NCBI RefSeq assembly: GCF_004000885.1
Contig: NZ_BIMC01000024.1
Location: forward strand, 1-64,000
Length of the DNA stretch: 64,000 nucleotides
Origin: Paenibacillus glucanolyticus NBRC 15330
Lineage (GTDB): Bacteria > Bacillota > Bacilli > Paenibacillales > Paenibacillaceae
Direction of reading: 5' to 3'
The first letter of the stretch is position 1. Each line of letters opens with the position of its first letter. Shown piece after piece: positions 53,088 to 61,030 of this stretch. Position numbers and translations under genes: made by a program. Below the pieces are notes generated by a model, which was given only the letters and a program-made list of their open reading frames with translations, did no database searches and was not told where the DNA came from.

Positions 53088-53774
53088 ATGTTTAAATCAA
53101 AAAAAGTGTTAATATTATTATCGATCATGTTCATCATTGGTTTTGCTACCACTTCAGTATATAATTTAGTCGCTCAAGCGTCAGTAGAGGAAAAAATGAC
53201 GAACTCCATTATTAAAATTCAAAAACAGATAGAACTGGAAATACAAAATCATTCTACCTTAGCAGCGAGCAGCAACCCTTACGATTACGTGAATAACATC
53301 AAAGAAGTTGAGAACATTGTTGATTTAGGGTACAGGGCATTGCCTTATATTGAACAGAATATTGATGAGAGCGAAGGCAGTGGTCTTATGGATTACATTT
53401 TAGCTATTGCTGCTGAAAAGATAGCTAAAGTGGATCTTAAGAAAAACTCAAAGACATTCTGGGATACTGGTAATGCATTTTCACAACAGTGGAAAAAGCA
53501 GCTTCAGCAAACTCCACAAGAAGTTAATCATATCGCTAATTCAAACCTCTCAGTTGATGAGAAAATCAAGTCATTAGAGACTCTTGGCATACCTGCCATT
53601 CCATTCATAATAGAGAAAGTTAAAGAAGGCAATAACGAGTTATTCCCTGCAATACCACTCATTTTAGGAGAAGAAAATACAATTCAATCATCTCAGCCAG
53701 GGGATGAAGCAGTATGGATTAAGGACAACGAAACAAAATTTGAAGACTTAAAGGCATACGTCCTATCGAAATAA
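53088..53774 (+). CDS. Secreted or membrane-anchored hypothetical protein, partner of the preceding gene
   Basis: A 228-residue product with an N-terminal hydrophobic segment (residues 7-30, signal peptide or anchor) and a helical mature part. 'EVENIVDLGYRALPYIEQNI' and 'KSLETLGIPAIPFIIEKVKE' look like HEAT-type helical pairs. No catalytic motif was recognised. CCGAGGTGAAG precedes the ATG. The 19-base gap and shared AT-rich composition suggest one transcript with the Cys/His protein; it could serve as a partner, chaperone or inhibitor of it. Confidence 0.65.
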   Translation: MFKSKKVLILLSIMFIIGFATTSVYNLVAQASVEEKMTNSIIKIQKQIELEIQNHSTLAASSNPYDYVNNIKEVENIVDLGYRALPYIEQNIDESEGSGLMDYILAIAAEKIAKVDLKKNSKTFWDTGNAFSQQWKKQLQQTPQEVNHIANSNLSVDEKIKSLETLGIPAIPFIIEKVKEGNNELFPAIPLILGEENTIQSSQPGDEAVWIKDNETKFEDLKAYVLSK

Positions 53775-53785
53775 AACAAAAAATA

Positions 53786-53834
53786 ATACAGCCATGAACA
53801 CGGGGCTCCCCTATTCATGGCTGTATTTAGTATA
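53786..53834. terminator. Bidirectional terminator
   Basis: ATACAGCCATGAA and TTCATGGCTGTAT form a perfect 13-base stem with an inner GGGG/CCCC hairpin. On the minus strand TATTTTTTG follows, fitting the end of the helicase operon; on the plus strand TTTAG follows. Confidence 0.82.
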
Positions 53835-53877
53835 AAACAAATTCATGCTAAATCATTACGTCTGTCACGCAAGCCTT

Positions 53878-56070
53878 TCAGAACATTGCCATCCCCAGCG
53901 CCTCAGCCAGTCCCTCCAGATCCAGTCCGTCGGCGGCAAAAGCGGTGCGGACAAGCTTCGGCGGAACAAACTCGTCATATTTGCCGAGATACGGCGCCTC
54001 ATCCGGGCCCAGAAGCGCCCCGGCATCCTCGCAATCCGTCAGCTCCTTGCGGATTTCCTCCATCAGCGTCACGTTATCCACCTTGCCCGCGACAACCATG
54101 TAATACGGCTCCATCGGCACGATGGAGCGAAGGGCCAGCCGCTCCGACAGATTATGCTTCAGCAATCGCTCCAGTGTCCGGAACTGCTTGCTCCCTGCCC
54201 AAGGCAGAATGAACAGGGAATCGCCCCCCGCCGGAATGACCACCTGCTTCAGCAGTCCGCTCTCCCGGGCAAGCCGGCGAGCCCGCTCCAGGCGGTTTAC
54301 CGCACCCGGTGCCAGGTACGGATAGATGGTGCTGTCCGCCAGCACCTCCCGCATCTTCTGCACCACGCGGGTATGCACATCGCCGCCTGCGCCAAGCCAC
54401 AACGTATCGACCTTGCCCTTGGCCGATTTTACGTACAGTGCCTTATGCTTCGTATCGACTTCCTCCACCTTCCACAGCATACCTGCCAGCGAGAAGCAAT
54501 AGCCGGGCGGAGGTACCGTCGTAATCGATCCGATTTCTTCCGACCCGTTATAGACGACATGCTCTTCATCGTCTTTAAACACCGCATAGAAGCGGTAGTT
54601 GTTGACGATTTTCTCTCCGCCAAGACCGATGATGAGACTGCCTTCTTCCGTACGCTGGATATGGTCCGTCTGGAGCAAATACTGCAAGAACTCCTTGTAC
54701 TCCTCCGGCTCGATGCCGCGGAAGGCCGGGAGCGTCAGCACCGCTCGCGCCAGATCCGGCGGCTCGGCCTCCCCCATGCTCTTAAGCGTGCTCATCGTCT
54801 GATGGTAGAGCACGCCCACCGGTTTCTTCCGCAAGGCCAGCGGTTCGACCCACTTCTCGCGAATATACAGCTCAATGACGGCAATGGCCCGAAGCAGCAT
54901 CCATGGCATGCGTGCAGGCAGCATGGCCTCCTCGTCCTCATCCTCCGGACAGAGGAACATCATCTCGGAGGCTTGATCCCCGCGCCGGCCGGAGCGGCCG
55001 AGCCGCTGAACGAAGCTGGAGCAGCTGTACGGCGCGCCCAGTTGGATGACCCGCTCGAGCTCGCCGAGATCAATGCCGAGCTCGAGCGTCAGGGTGGCCG
55101 CGGCAACCGCTGGCCCCGAACCTTCGCGGAGCGCGGCCTCGGCTTCCTCGCGCAGCATGGCCGAGATGCTTCCATGGTGCACATGGAAGACATCCCGCTG
55201 CTCGCGCTTGGCCGCAATCCGCCGCAGCTCAAGCGTAGTCAGCTCGGCATCCGAGCGGCTGTTGGTAAAGACCAGCGCTTTTTTCAGATGGGTGCTGTCG
55301 TATACAAAATCGTAGTAGGCTTTGCGGGCAAGCGCGAGCTGCTCCGCCTGCTTCTCGTCCCGTGCATCGGGGAAGGAGAAATGCTCGACCGACAGCCGCA
55401 GCTTGCGTCCTCCTTGCGGCGAAACGACCTCGACCGCATTCTTCGTGCCTGCGCCCAGCCAGCTGGCTGCGGTCTCATAATCGCTAAGCGTTGCCGACAG
55501 CCCGATGCGGCGAGGCGAGCAGGAAGCCATCCGCTCGATCCGGGTCAGCTGACTCAGCACCTGAATGCCCCGATCGGCCCCCATGAAGGCGTGCACCTCA
55601 TCAATAATTACGTACCGCAAATCCTGGAACAACGCCGGAATGGCATTCGGCCGGTTCATAAGCAGCCCCTCCAGCGATTCCGGCGTAATCTGCAGCACGC
55701 CGCAAGGTTTCTGCATCAGCTTGGTTTTCTCGGCTTGGGACACATCGCCATGCCAATGCCACACCGGCACCTGACCCTCCTTCAACAAGTCGGTGATGCG
55801 TTCAAACTGGTCGTTAATCAGTGCCTTCAGCGGCCCGATATACAGAATGCCTACCGAACTGGAAGGCTCATTGTACAGCTCCGTCAGCGCCGGGAAGAAC
55901 GCGGCCTCGGTCTTGCCCGATGCGGTACCGGAAGCGATCAGCAGATGGTTCGGCGTATCGAACAGGACGCGGCAGGCTTCCACCTGCGCTTCGCGGAGCG
56001 TGTCCCATCTCTTTTTATAGATAAATTCCTGAATGAACGGGGCCAGCCTGGTAAAAGGGTTCGCACTCAT
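53878..56070 (-). CDS. Lhr-like superfamily 2 helicase
   Basis: DEAD/DEAH-box ATP-dependent helicase of 730 residues. Motif I is 'ASGTASGKTEA' (46-56), Ia 'YIGPLKALIND', II 'DEVH' (157-160), III 'LSATLSD' (191-197), a 'VHHGSIS' segment near 297 typical of Lhr proteins, and VI 'QRLGRSGRRGD' (355-365). The C-terminal half lacks recognisable nuclease residues. The ATG overlaps the stop of the ATPase gene (56067-56070), so it is translated as part of the operon. Lhr-like helicases (BrxHI) accompany BrxD ATPases in some BREX loci; here PglX, PglZ and the methylase are absent. Confidence 0.9.
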   Translation of the reverse strand: MSANPFTRLAPFIQEFIYKKRWDTLREAQVEACRVLFDTPNHLLIASGTASGKTEAAFFPALTELYNEPSSSVGILYIGPLKALINDQFERITDLLKEGQVPVWHWHGDVSQAEKTKLMQKPCGVLQITPESLEGLLMNRPNAIPALFQDLRYVIIDEVHAFMGADRGIQVLSQLTRIERMASCSPRRIGLSATLSDYETAASWLGAGTKNAVEVVSPQGGRKLRLSVEHFSFPDARDEKQAEQLALARKAYYDFVYDSTHLKKALVFTNSRSDAELTTLELRRIAAKREQRDVFHVHHGSISAMLREEAEAALREGSGPAVAAATLTLELGIDLGELERVIQLGAPYSCSSFVQRLGRSGRRGDQASEMMFLCPEDEDEEAMLPARMPWMLLRAIAVIELYIREKWVEPLALRKKPVGVLYHQTMSTLKSMGEAEPPDLARAVLTLPAFRGIEPEEYKEFLQYLLQTDHIQRTEEGSLIIGLGGEKIVNNYRFYAVFKDDEEHVVYNGSEEIGSITTVPPPGYCFSLAGMLWKVEEVDTKHKALYVKSAKGKVDTLWLGAGGDVHTRVVQKMREVLADSTIYPYLAPGAVNRLERARRLARESGLLKQVVIPAGGDSLFILPWAGSKQFRTLERLLKHNLSERLALRSIVPMEPYYMVVAGKVDNVTLMEEIRKELTDCEDAGALLGPDEAPYLGKYDEFVPPKLVRTAFAADGLDLEGLAEALGMAMF

Positions 56071-57404
56071 AGCTCAAACTCCGCCAGCAGATCGTCCAAA
56101 TCGTCCGCAGCCGCTTCATTATTCCCCTTGCCTTGCGGCTGCGCCGCGGCGCGTTCTCCCAGGAGCTCCTCGAAGACGGCCTCCGGATGCTGATGCAGCG
56201 TATGCAGCAGATCCATGAAGTCCCGCACCACCTCGCGGGTGGTAAGCAGCTCCTCAGCCCCCAGCCGGTTCACGGCGATCTGCATGAAGGCGATCAATTG
56301 CTCATCCGTCAGCTGCGGCTCATACTTGAAGTGGAGGGCGTGAATATCCCGCAGCTTTTGCAGCAGAATGAGAATTTCCTCGTACGACAGCATGTCCAGC
56401 TTCAGGATGGGCGAGGTGTAGGTTTTCAGCGAACCGCCGCCGTAGCGCCCGTCGATCAGGCGGGAGCGCAGCGCATCATAACTGAACAGCCCCCGGCGCT
56501 CATCCTCGACAAACTGCGGCGTTCCGCCCATATAGATGCCCAAATGCTCCGCCTTGCCCTGCATGGTGTCGTTGAACATGGTCAGCAGTTTCTCGTAGTT
56601 GCTCTGGCGGGATACACTATTGGTAATTTTGTAGAGGTTAACCCCTTCATCAATAAACAACAGCAGTCCCTTATAACCGATGGCCGCCGTAAATTCGGAC
56701 CACAGCTTCATGTAGTCATACCAATTGTCGTCATCGATAATGACCCCCACGCCGAGGTCCTTGCGTGCTTCTGTCTTCGTTGGCACTTCTCCGCGGAGCC
56801 AGCGCAGCGCTGCCCCCTTGCGGTCATCGTCGCCCAGTTTATAGCCGTTCCAGTAAGCAGCCAGCACCTTCGCAAAATCAAACCCATGCACCAGGTTCTG
56901 CATGCCGTTAGTCACCGTATAAATCTGCAGCTCCACGCTTTCGTTCAGCGCAGGGTCATCCGGGCGCATGCCCGTCTCCTGCATGATATCCTGCTGGATC
57001 GCGGCGATCCATTTCTGCAAAATAGCTTCCAGCGCACCGCCGTCCGGCCTGGTTCTCGTGGACAGATGGGTCATCAGCTCCCGGTACGTGGCAAGCCCCT
57101 GCCCCTTCGTACCCACCAGCCGCCTCTCCGGCGACAGATCCGCATCCGCCACTACAAAATCGCGATCCATCGCGTAGTTGCGGATAATCTGCAGCAGGAA
57201 GCTTTTGCCGCTTCCGTAGCGGCCCGTAATCAGGCGGAAGGCAGCCCCGCCCTCGGCGATATTATCCATATCGAGCAGGATAGACTCCACCTCCGGCTTC
57301 CGTCCAACAGCAATAAACTCCAGCCCCACCCGTGGCACAACCCCTGCCGTTAAAGAGTTTACGAGGGCCGTTGTGAGCCGTTTGGGGATTTTCAATTCAG
57401 TCAT
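56067..57404 (-). CDS. BrxD-like ATP-binding protein (DUF2791 / BREX ATP-binding domain)
   Basis: P-loop ATPase of 445 residues. Walker A is 'ITGRYGSGKSFLLQII' (GRYGSGKS at 61-68) and Walker B 'GLLLFIDEGVNLYK' (246-259). The start 'IPKRLTTALVNSLTAGVVPR' and the downstream 'YMGGTPQFVEDERRGLFSYD' are the marks by which I recognise the DUF2791/BrxD family. The C-terminal tail is acidic ('DDLDDLLAEFEL'). It lies between the TerB-domain gene (62 bases upstream) and the helicase gene (4-base overlap), so the three form one operon. Confidence 0.85.
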   Translation of the reverse strand: MTELKIPKRLTTALVNSLTAGVVPRVGLEFIAVGRKPEVESILLDMDNIAEGGAAFRLITGRYGSGKSFLLQIIRNYAMDRDFVVADADLSPERRLVGTKGQGLATYRELMTHLSTRTRPDGGALEAILQKWIAAIQQDIMQETGMRPDDPALNESVELQIYTVTNGMQNLVHGFDFAKVLAAYWNGYKLGDDDRKGAALRWLRGEVPTKTEARKDLGVGVIIDDDNWYDYMKLWSEFTAAIGYKGLLLFIDEGVNLYKITNSVSRQSNYEKLLTMFNDTMQGKAEHLGIYMGGTPQFVEDERRGLFSYDALRSRLIDGRYGGGSLKTYTSPILKLDMLSYEEILILLQKLRDIHALHFKYEPQLTDEQLIAFMQIAVNRLGAEELLTTREVVRDFMDLLHTLHQHPEAVFEELLGERAAAQPQGKGNNEAAADDLDDLLAEFEL

Positions 57405-57466
57405 GGTTCCACCTCTCTCAAGCAGCTTACAAACCTAACAATTCCAATGGGTTTCAATCCGTTCGT

Positions 57467-59470
57467 TTACACGGACTTCAACGTTTCCAGCATCTCTATA
57501 TAATCATCCGCAATCGATTCCCCATCAATCAGTAGGTCCCCGATGGTATCCATTGCGGCATCATTGATCTCATCGAGCAATAGCGCCGGCATGGAGCCGG
57601 CTTTCTCCGCAATCCGCTGCAGCCCCGGGCGGTTCGGACCATCCTTGAGGGCATGGAGAACTTCCAGGTGGATGGCACTCAGACGCTCTGCGAGCTCCTG
57701 CCATTCCTCATCCTCGACCTCCCATTGCCACGACTGCTCTTCTACTGCAAGCATCCCTGTAGGCATTCCGGTGTGCACGTCATTCTCTACGGGGTGCGGG
57801 TCCAGACCATGGATAACTCCAGCTTCAGAAGAATGCTCTTCTCGTGAACCCATGGATTGCATCAAGCTATCATCAGCGCTCCCTGACGACTCCATATAGC
57901 AGCCTTCAGCTGCTCCTAATTGGGACTTTGCTTCTGGTTGCTTCACTTCTAGCGTATTTACGGAACTAGCGATGTCATCTGCATCATCCGATTGTTCCCG
58001 CATCTCGATGGAGTCGAGCTCATAAGGATCTGCATCAAAATCCATCACGGCCTGGAACACGTCCGGTTTCTTAGGCGCGGATCTGGTGGCGGATCGGCTC
58101 CTGGAAGGCGTTTCGGTCTTAGGGCTATCTTTTGTAATAGAGCCTGCATCGTCCAAAGGTACTCTTGGCGCTCGCGTCAGCTCGCGCTGGATCACTTCAG
58201 CGCGCTGTCCAGCTTCCTCCGTAAGCAGCATATCGCGGACCTGGTCCGATTCCCGCTGTAACCGGCGCAGCTTCCCTGTGTCGATCTGAACCTCAGGCAG
58301 GCTCTGCTTGCGCTCGGCCTCCATCTGCTCCTGAATCTCTTTTTTCAAGTAACGGGTGATGATCTCTTTCACTTCGGGCTCAACCACATCCGCGCCGCGC
58401 AGCCTTCCCTTGAAGCCTCTCAGCTCTCGCAGCTTATTCTCGGTCAAGCGGACAAGCCCGGTTATATAGGAACGCAAAGGAGCGTACTCGCTTAACGACA
58501 CCACCGTCAGCACGACGGTGCGCCCGTATAACCCGTGATCGTACACCGCGCTGCGGAATAAATGCCGCTTTACCTGACGGGGCCGTGGCTGAAAGCGGTC
58601 GATGAAGCGCTGACCCTTCATTTTGGCTAAATAGCTGTCCACGAGCGCAATCACCTTCGGGGCGTACCGTTCCAAGTCCTTGCGGCCATTCTCCTGGTAA
58701 AAACGGCTCTTCTCCACGTCATAATCCAGCAGTTCCAGCAGCAGATCCCATGTCAGCTCCACCGGCTGGAGGGAGAACCGGCGCTTCCATTCCTTCTCTT
58801 TCAGCTCAGCGGATAAAACGCGCGGAAAGCGCTGGTACGTCTCCCGGATCGGCATATCCAGGCCATGCACGATCATAAAATCATATAACCACTCCCGCAG
58901 GTACGTATCCAGCTTGGCATAGCGCTTGCGGTATGCGGTCCACGTCTGCTCCATCCATTCGTACCCTTGGAGGGGATCACTCCAGCCTACGCCATGGATC
59001 AGCTCATAAAAATACACAAATAAATAGGATAAGTCCGTATCCGGGTATCGCCCGGACCTGACTTCCTCCCGCCAGTAAAAATACCATTTGAACTGGTCGC
59101 TGGTCATTTGGTCGTAGGTCGGCCAATAGCTTTTGAAGGCTACAAAAGGGGTCTCCCCCTCCACATGCCATGCGAGCTCCCTTGCCTTCTGCACGAATTG
59201 CTGCTCCTTGGTCACGTAGCGGAAGTCCTCGCCCCAGTTCATATCCAGCGACTGCTGCGGCTCCACGATTAAGGGCTTCTTCGTTGGGACAGCAGGGTCA
59301 ACTGTTTCCTGCACCTGATTCAGCGTATCCGGGCGCTTGTCCGGCAGCGAAACATCCTGCTCATCACCGGCCAGTTCGAATTCGGCAAAACGAATCCCCT
59401 GATCGTTCACGTGCGTAGTATGTCTTATTGAATTTATGTGATTGTCGTTGTTAGGCTTATCATTTTTCAT
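57467..59470 (-). CDS. TerB_N / TerB_C domain protein
   Basis: A 667-residue cytosolic protein with a long N-terminal linker, a TerB_N-type domain at about 75-290 ('SYWPTYDQMTSDQFKWYFYW' and 'REEVRSGRYPDTDLSYLFVY' in sequence), a charged middle helical part ('RFIDRFQPRPRQVKRHLFRS'), a low-complexity acidic segment (about 470-585) and a C-terminal TerB_C-type domain ending 'YIEMLETLKSV'. ATG 59470 has GGAGG 10 bases upstream. TerB families are linked to tellurite and phage stress responses. First gene of the ATPase-helicase operon, probably its scaffold or sensor. Confidence 0.82.
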   Translation of the reverse strand: MKNDKPNNDNHINSIRHTTHVNDQGIRFAEFELAGDEQDVSLPDKRPDTLNQVQETVDPAVPTKKPLIVEPQQSLDMNWGEDFRYVTKEQQFVQKARELAWHVEGETPFVAFKSYWPTYDQMTSDQFKWYFYWREEVRSGRYPDTDLSYLFVYFYELIHGVGWSDPLQGYEWMEQTWTAYRKRYAKLDTYLREWLYDFMIVHGLDMPIRETYQRFPRVLSAELKEKEWKRRFSLQPVELTWDLLLELLDYDVEKSRFYQENGRKDLERYAPKVIALVDSYLAKMKGQRFIDRFQPRPRQVKRHLFRSAVYDHGLYGRTVVLTVVSLSEYAPLRSYITGLVRLTENKLRELRGFKGRLRGADVVEPEVKEIITRYLKKEIQEQMEAERKQSLPEVQIDTGKLRRLQRESDQVRDMLLTEEAGQRAEVIQRELTRAPRVPLDDAGSITKDSPKTETPSRSRSATRSAPKKPDVFQAVMDFDADPYELDSIEMREQSDDADDIASSVNTLEVKQPEAKSQLGAAEGCYMESSGSADDSLMQSMGSREEHSSEAGVIHGLDPHPVENDVHTGMPTGMLAVEEQSWQWEVEDEEWQELAERLSAIHLEVLHALKDGPNRPGLQRIAEKAGSMPALLLDEINDAAMDTIGDLLIDGESIADDYIEMLETLKSV

Positions 59471-59609
59471 CAAACATGAACCTCCGTCACAACTTCAATT
59501 ATACCATTTAACCGAAAGGGTCTACCCGATTTTCACATGTTTCTCATCTGTATTATAATGGACGGAATGATAGTCTAGCGAATGACTTTACTGCTGAAAG
59601 GACCTTCGA

Positions 59610-60272
59610 ATGAATAAATGGCTAAAAGCACTCTTGTTTCTAGTGGGCGCAGCTTTTCTGACGAGACTGATCCCCTTCTCCTCCTGGTTCCGTATCCTGG
59701 ATACGATGATCCACGAGCTGGGGCATGCCGTGATGACCCTTATTATGTCAGGGCGGGTACTTAGCATTGAGCTGAACCCCGATCATAGCGGCGTTACCTA
59801 TTCCATGCTGGCTTCAGGCGGGTGGAGCCCGATTGTCGTCTCGCTTGCAGGCTATATGTCCGCATCCCTGTTCGCCATTCTGATGTTCTACGGCTACGCC
59901 AAGAAAAAACAGGCCGCCGGCCTGATCACCATTACCGTGCTTGCCCTCATCATGATTATTTTCTTCGTTCGCACCGGCTACGGATTATGGTGGCTGATTA
60001 TTTTTATGATCGTGAATCTGATCTTTTATTTTCTCGGCGAGAAGATCCGCAATTTCTATTACCTGCTGCTCGCCTTTCTCGTACTCGAAGAATCCGTGGT
60101 CGGTCCGCTCACCCTCTTGACCATGGCGTTGACCCAGCCCAATCAAGCAGGCGACGCCTCCAACCTGGCTAACTTGACCGTGCTCCCGGCCTTCGTCTGG
60201 GCGCTGCTGTTCCTGCTGTTCTCCCTGTGGTGCGCAAAGGTGGCGCTGCAGCTGTTCTGGAAGAAGCGGTGA
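59610..60272 (+). CDS. M50-family membrane metallopeptidase-like protein
   Basis: Integral membrane protein of 220 residues with the zinc motif 'MIHELGHAVMTLIMSG' (HExxH) near residue 37 and several further hydrophobic segments. 'DHSGVTYSML' and 'VSLAGYMSASLFAILMFYG' match the M50B-like group. The PDZ domain of RseP-type proteases is absent. The ATG has GAAAGGA upstream. Transcribed alone, divergent from the TerB operon; a terminator follows. Intramembrane proteolysis is inferred from family only. Confidence 0.85.
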   Translation: MNKWLKALLFLVGAAFLTRLIPFSSWFRILDTMIHELGHAVMTLIMSGRVLSIELNPDHSGVTYSMLASGGWSPIVVSLAGYMSASLFAILMFYGYAKKKQAAGLITITVLALIMIIFFVRTGYGLWWLIIFMIVNLIFYFLGEKIRNFYYLLLAFLVLEESVVGPLTLLTMALTQPNQAGDASNLANLTVLPAFVWALLFLLFSLWCAKVALQLFWKKR

Positions 60273-60295
60273 GGGTGAAGGAAGGTATATAGATT

Positions 60296-60340
60296 AAGCC
60301 AGCGTTATCCAACATGTGGATGGCACTGGCTTTTTTTATA
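60296..60340 (+). terminator. Terminator of the M50 gene
   Basis: AAGCCAG with CTGGCTT and inner ATCCA with TGGAT, followed by TTTTTTA. Confidence 0.85.
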
Positions 60341-60483
60341 GCGACTTTTTACTCATATGGATCTAAGGGTCACAATTCACTGCGCTTTGGAAGAGGATTA
60401 ACTCCCTCATCATGGAAATTGTATAAATCAAAATAAACAAATAAAACCTATAAAAGCGTTATAAAATGAGCTATACTGAGGTA

Positions 60484-60612
60484 AGAATAAGTAAGGAGTC
60501 GTGCTGCGAACACGACTCCAGAGTACAATAACTGCAAAAAGAGCAGTCGGCCACGAAAGATAGGTCGAAAAATAGACCGTTACCTTAGGCAGGGCGGTCT
60601 ATTTCTTTTTCA
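60484..60612 (+). ncRNA. Candidate antisense RNA of the holin-like toxin
   Basis: A TATACT box at 60472-60477 would start a transcript near 60484. It would contain a perfect hairpin (GGAGTCGTG, 60495-60503, with CACGACTCC, 60511-60519) and end at the shared stem-loop (AAATAGACCG / CGGTCTATTT followed by CTTTTTC). Its 3' end overlaps the end of the toxin frame on the opposite strand, the usual layout of Bacillus type I systems. No good -35 box was seen. Confidence 0.5.
60566..60612. terminator. Shared bidirectional terminator of toxin and antisense RNA
   Basis: AAATAGACCG and CGGTCTATTT form a 10-base stem. On the minus strand TTTTTCG follows (toxin mRNA); on the plus strand CTTTTTC follows (candidate antisense RNA). 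Confidence 0.7.
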
Positions 60613-60687
60613 TGTAGGTGAGCAATGCCAGAATGAACATGCCGAACATGAACATTAAGGAAAGGAAAGTGCATCTTTGACCTCCAT
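60599..60687 (-). pseudogene. Holin-like type I toxin gene frameshifted by a 5-base duplication
   Basis: ATG 60687 starts MEVKDALS and then stops after FP at 60655-60657. The next frame continues 'LMFMFGMFILALLTYMKKK' to a stop at 60599. Joined, they give the holin-like toxin (Hol_Tox, BsrE-like) pattern: a 27-residue hydrophobic peptide with a Lys tail. The break is a tandem GGAAA duplication on the plus strand (60659-60668); removing one copy restores the frame. The ribosome binding site GGGAGGTG is inside a hairpin (CTCCC ttct GGGAG, plus strand 60697-60710), as in other type I toxins. Confidence 0.75.
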
Positions 60688-60712
60688 GGGCATCACCTCC
60701 CTTCTGGGAGAT

Positions 60713-60880
60713 TAGCCGACCGCCTTTATAAGCCGTATATTGTACTAGAAAATTATAACATAACGAAGACGATCTAATACGCAAACAAGCATAAAATACG
60801 ATAAAAGAGTAATGAAAAAAGACTATATAAGGCAGTATATACCAATCACCCAAACCATTCTTAGGACATAGAACTCCATA
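60713..60880. other. AT-rich stretch upstream of the toxin remnant
   Basis: No coding frame of note. Read on the minus strand it contains TATAAT- and TACAAT-like boxes (near 60736-60760) that could serve the toxin promoter. Confidence 0.35.
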
Positions 60881-60930
60881 AAAAATGGGCAACCCAGCAA
60901 GTAGTTCCACTACTGGCAGGTTGCCTATTT
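60881..60930. terminator. Terminator downstream of the GH2 gene
   Basis: GGGCAACC with GGTTGCC(T) and inner AGTAGT/ACTACT; on the minus strand it is followed by ATTTTTTATGG, on the plus strand by TATTTTCTATTT. Confidence 0.8.
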
Positions 60931-61030
60931 TCTATTTATACTTCACACGAATTAATTATCGCAATCTCTGACATAATCCAATTAAGTGCCTGAAAACTGA
61001 GTGACATCCTTCATCCTTCAACTACCACTC

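Noticed and set aside
53845..56193. 782-codon plus-strand frame opposite the helicase gene
   Set aside because: Antisense shadow of a GC-rich coding region. The minus-strand gene has all helicase motifs, while the opposite frame has no recognisable domain.
53878..59470. Complete BREX system
   Set aside because: Only the BrxD-like ATPase and Lhr-like helicase are shared with BREX; PglX/methylase, PglZ and the small Brx proteins are not in the window.
60599..60910. 103-codon frame ending in the toxin peptide
   Set aside because: The upstream part is chance open frame through spacer; the natural start MEVKDAL is in another frame, separated by the 5-base duplication.
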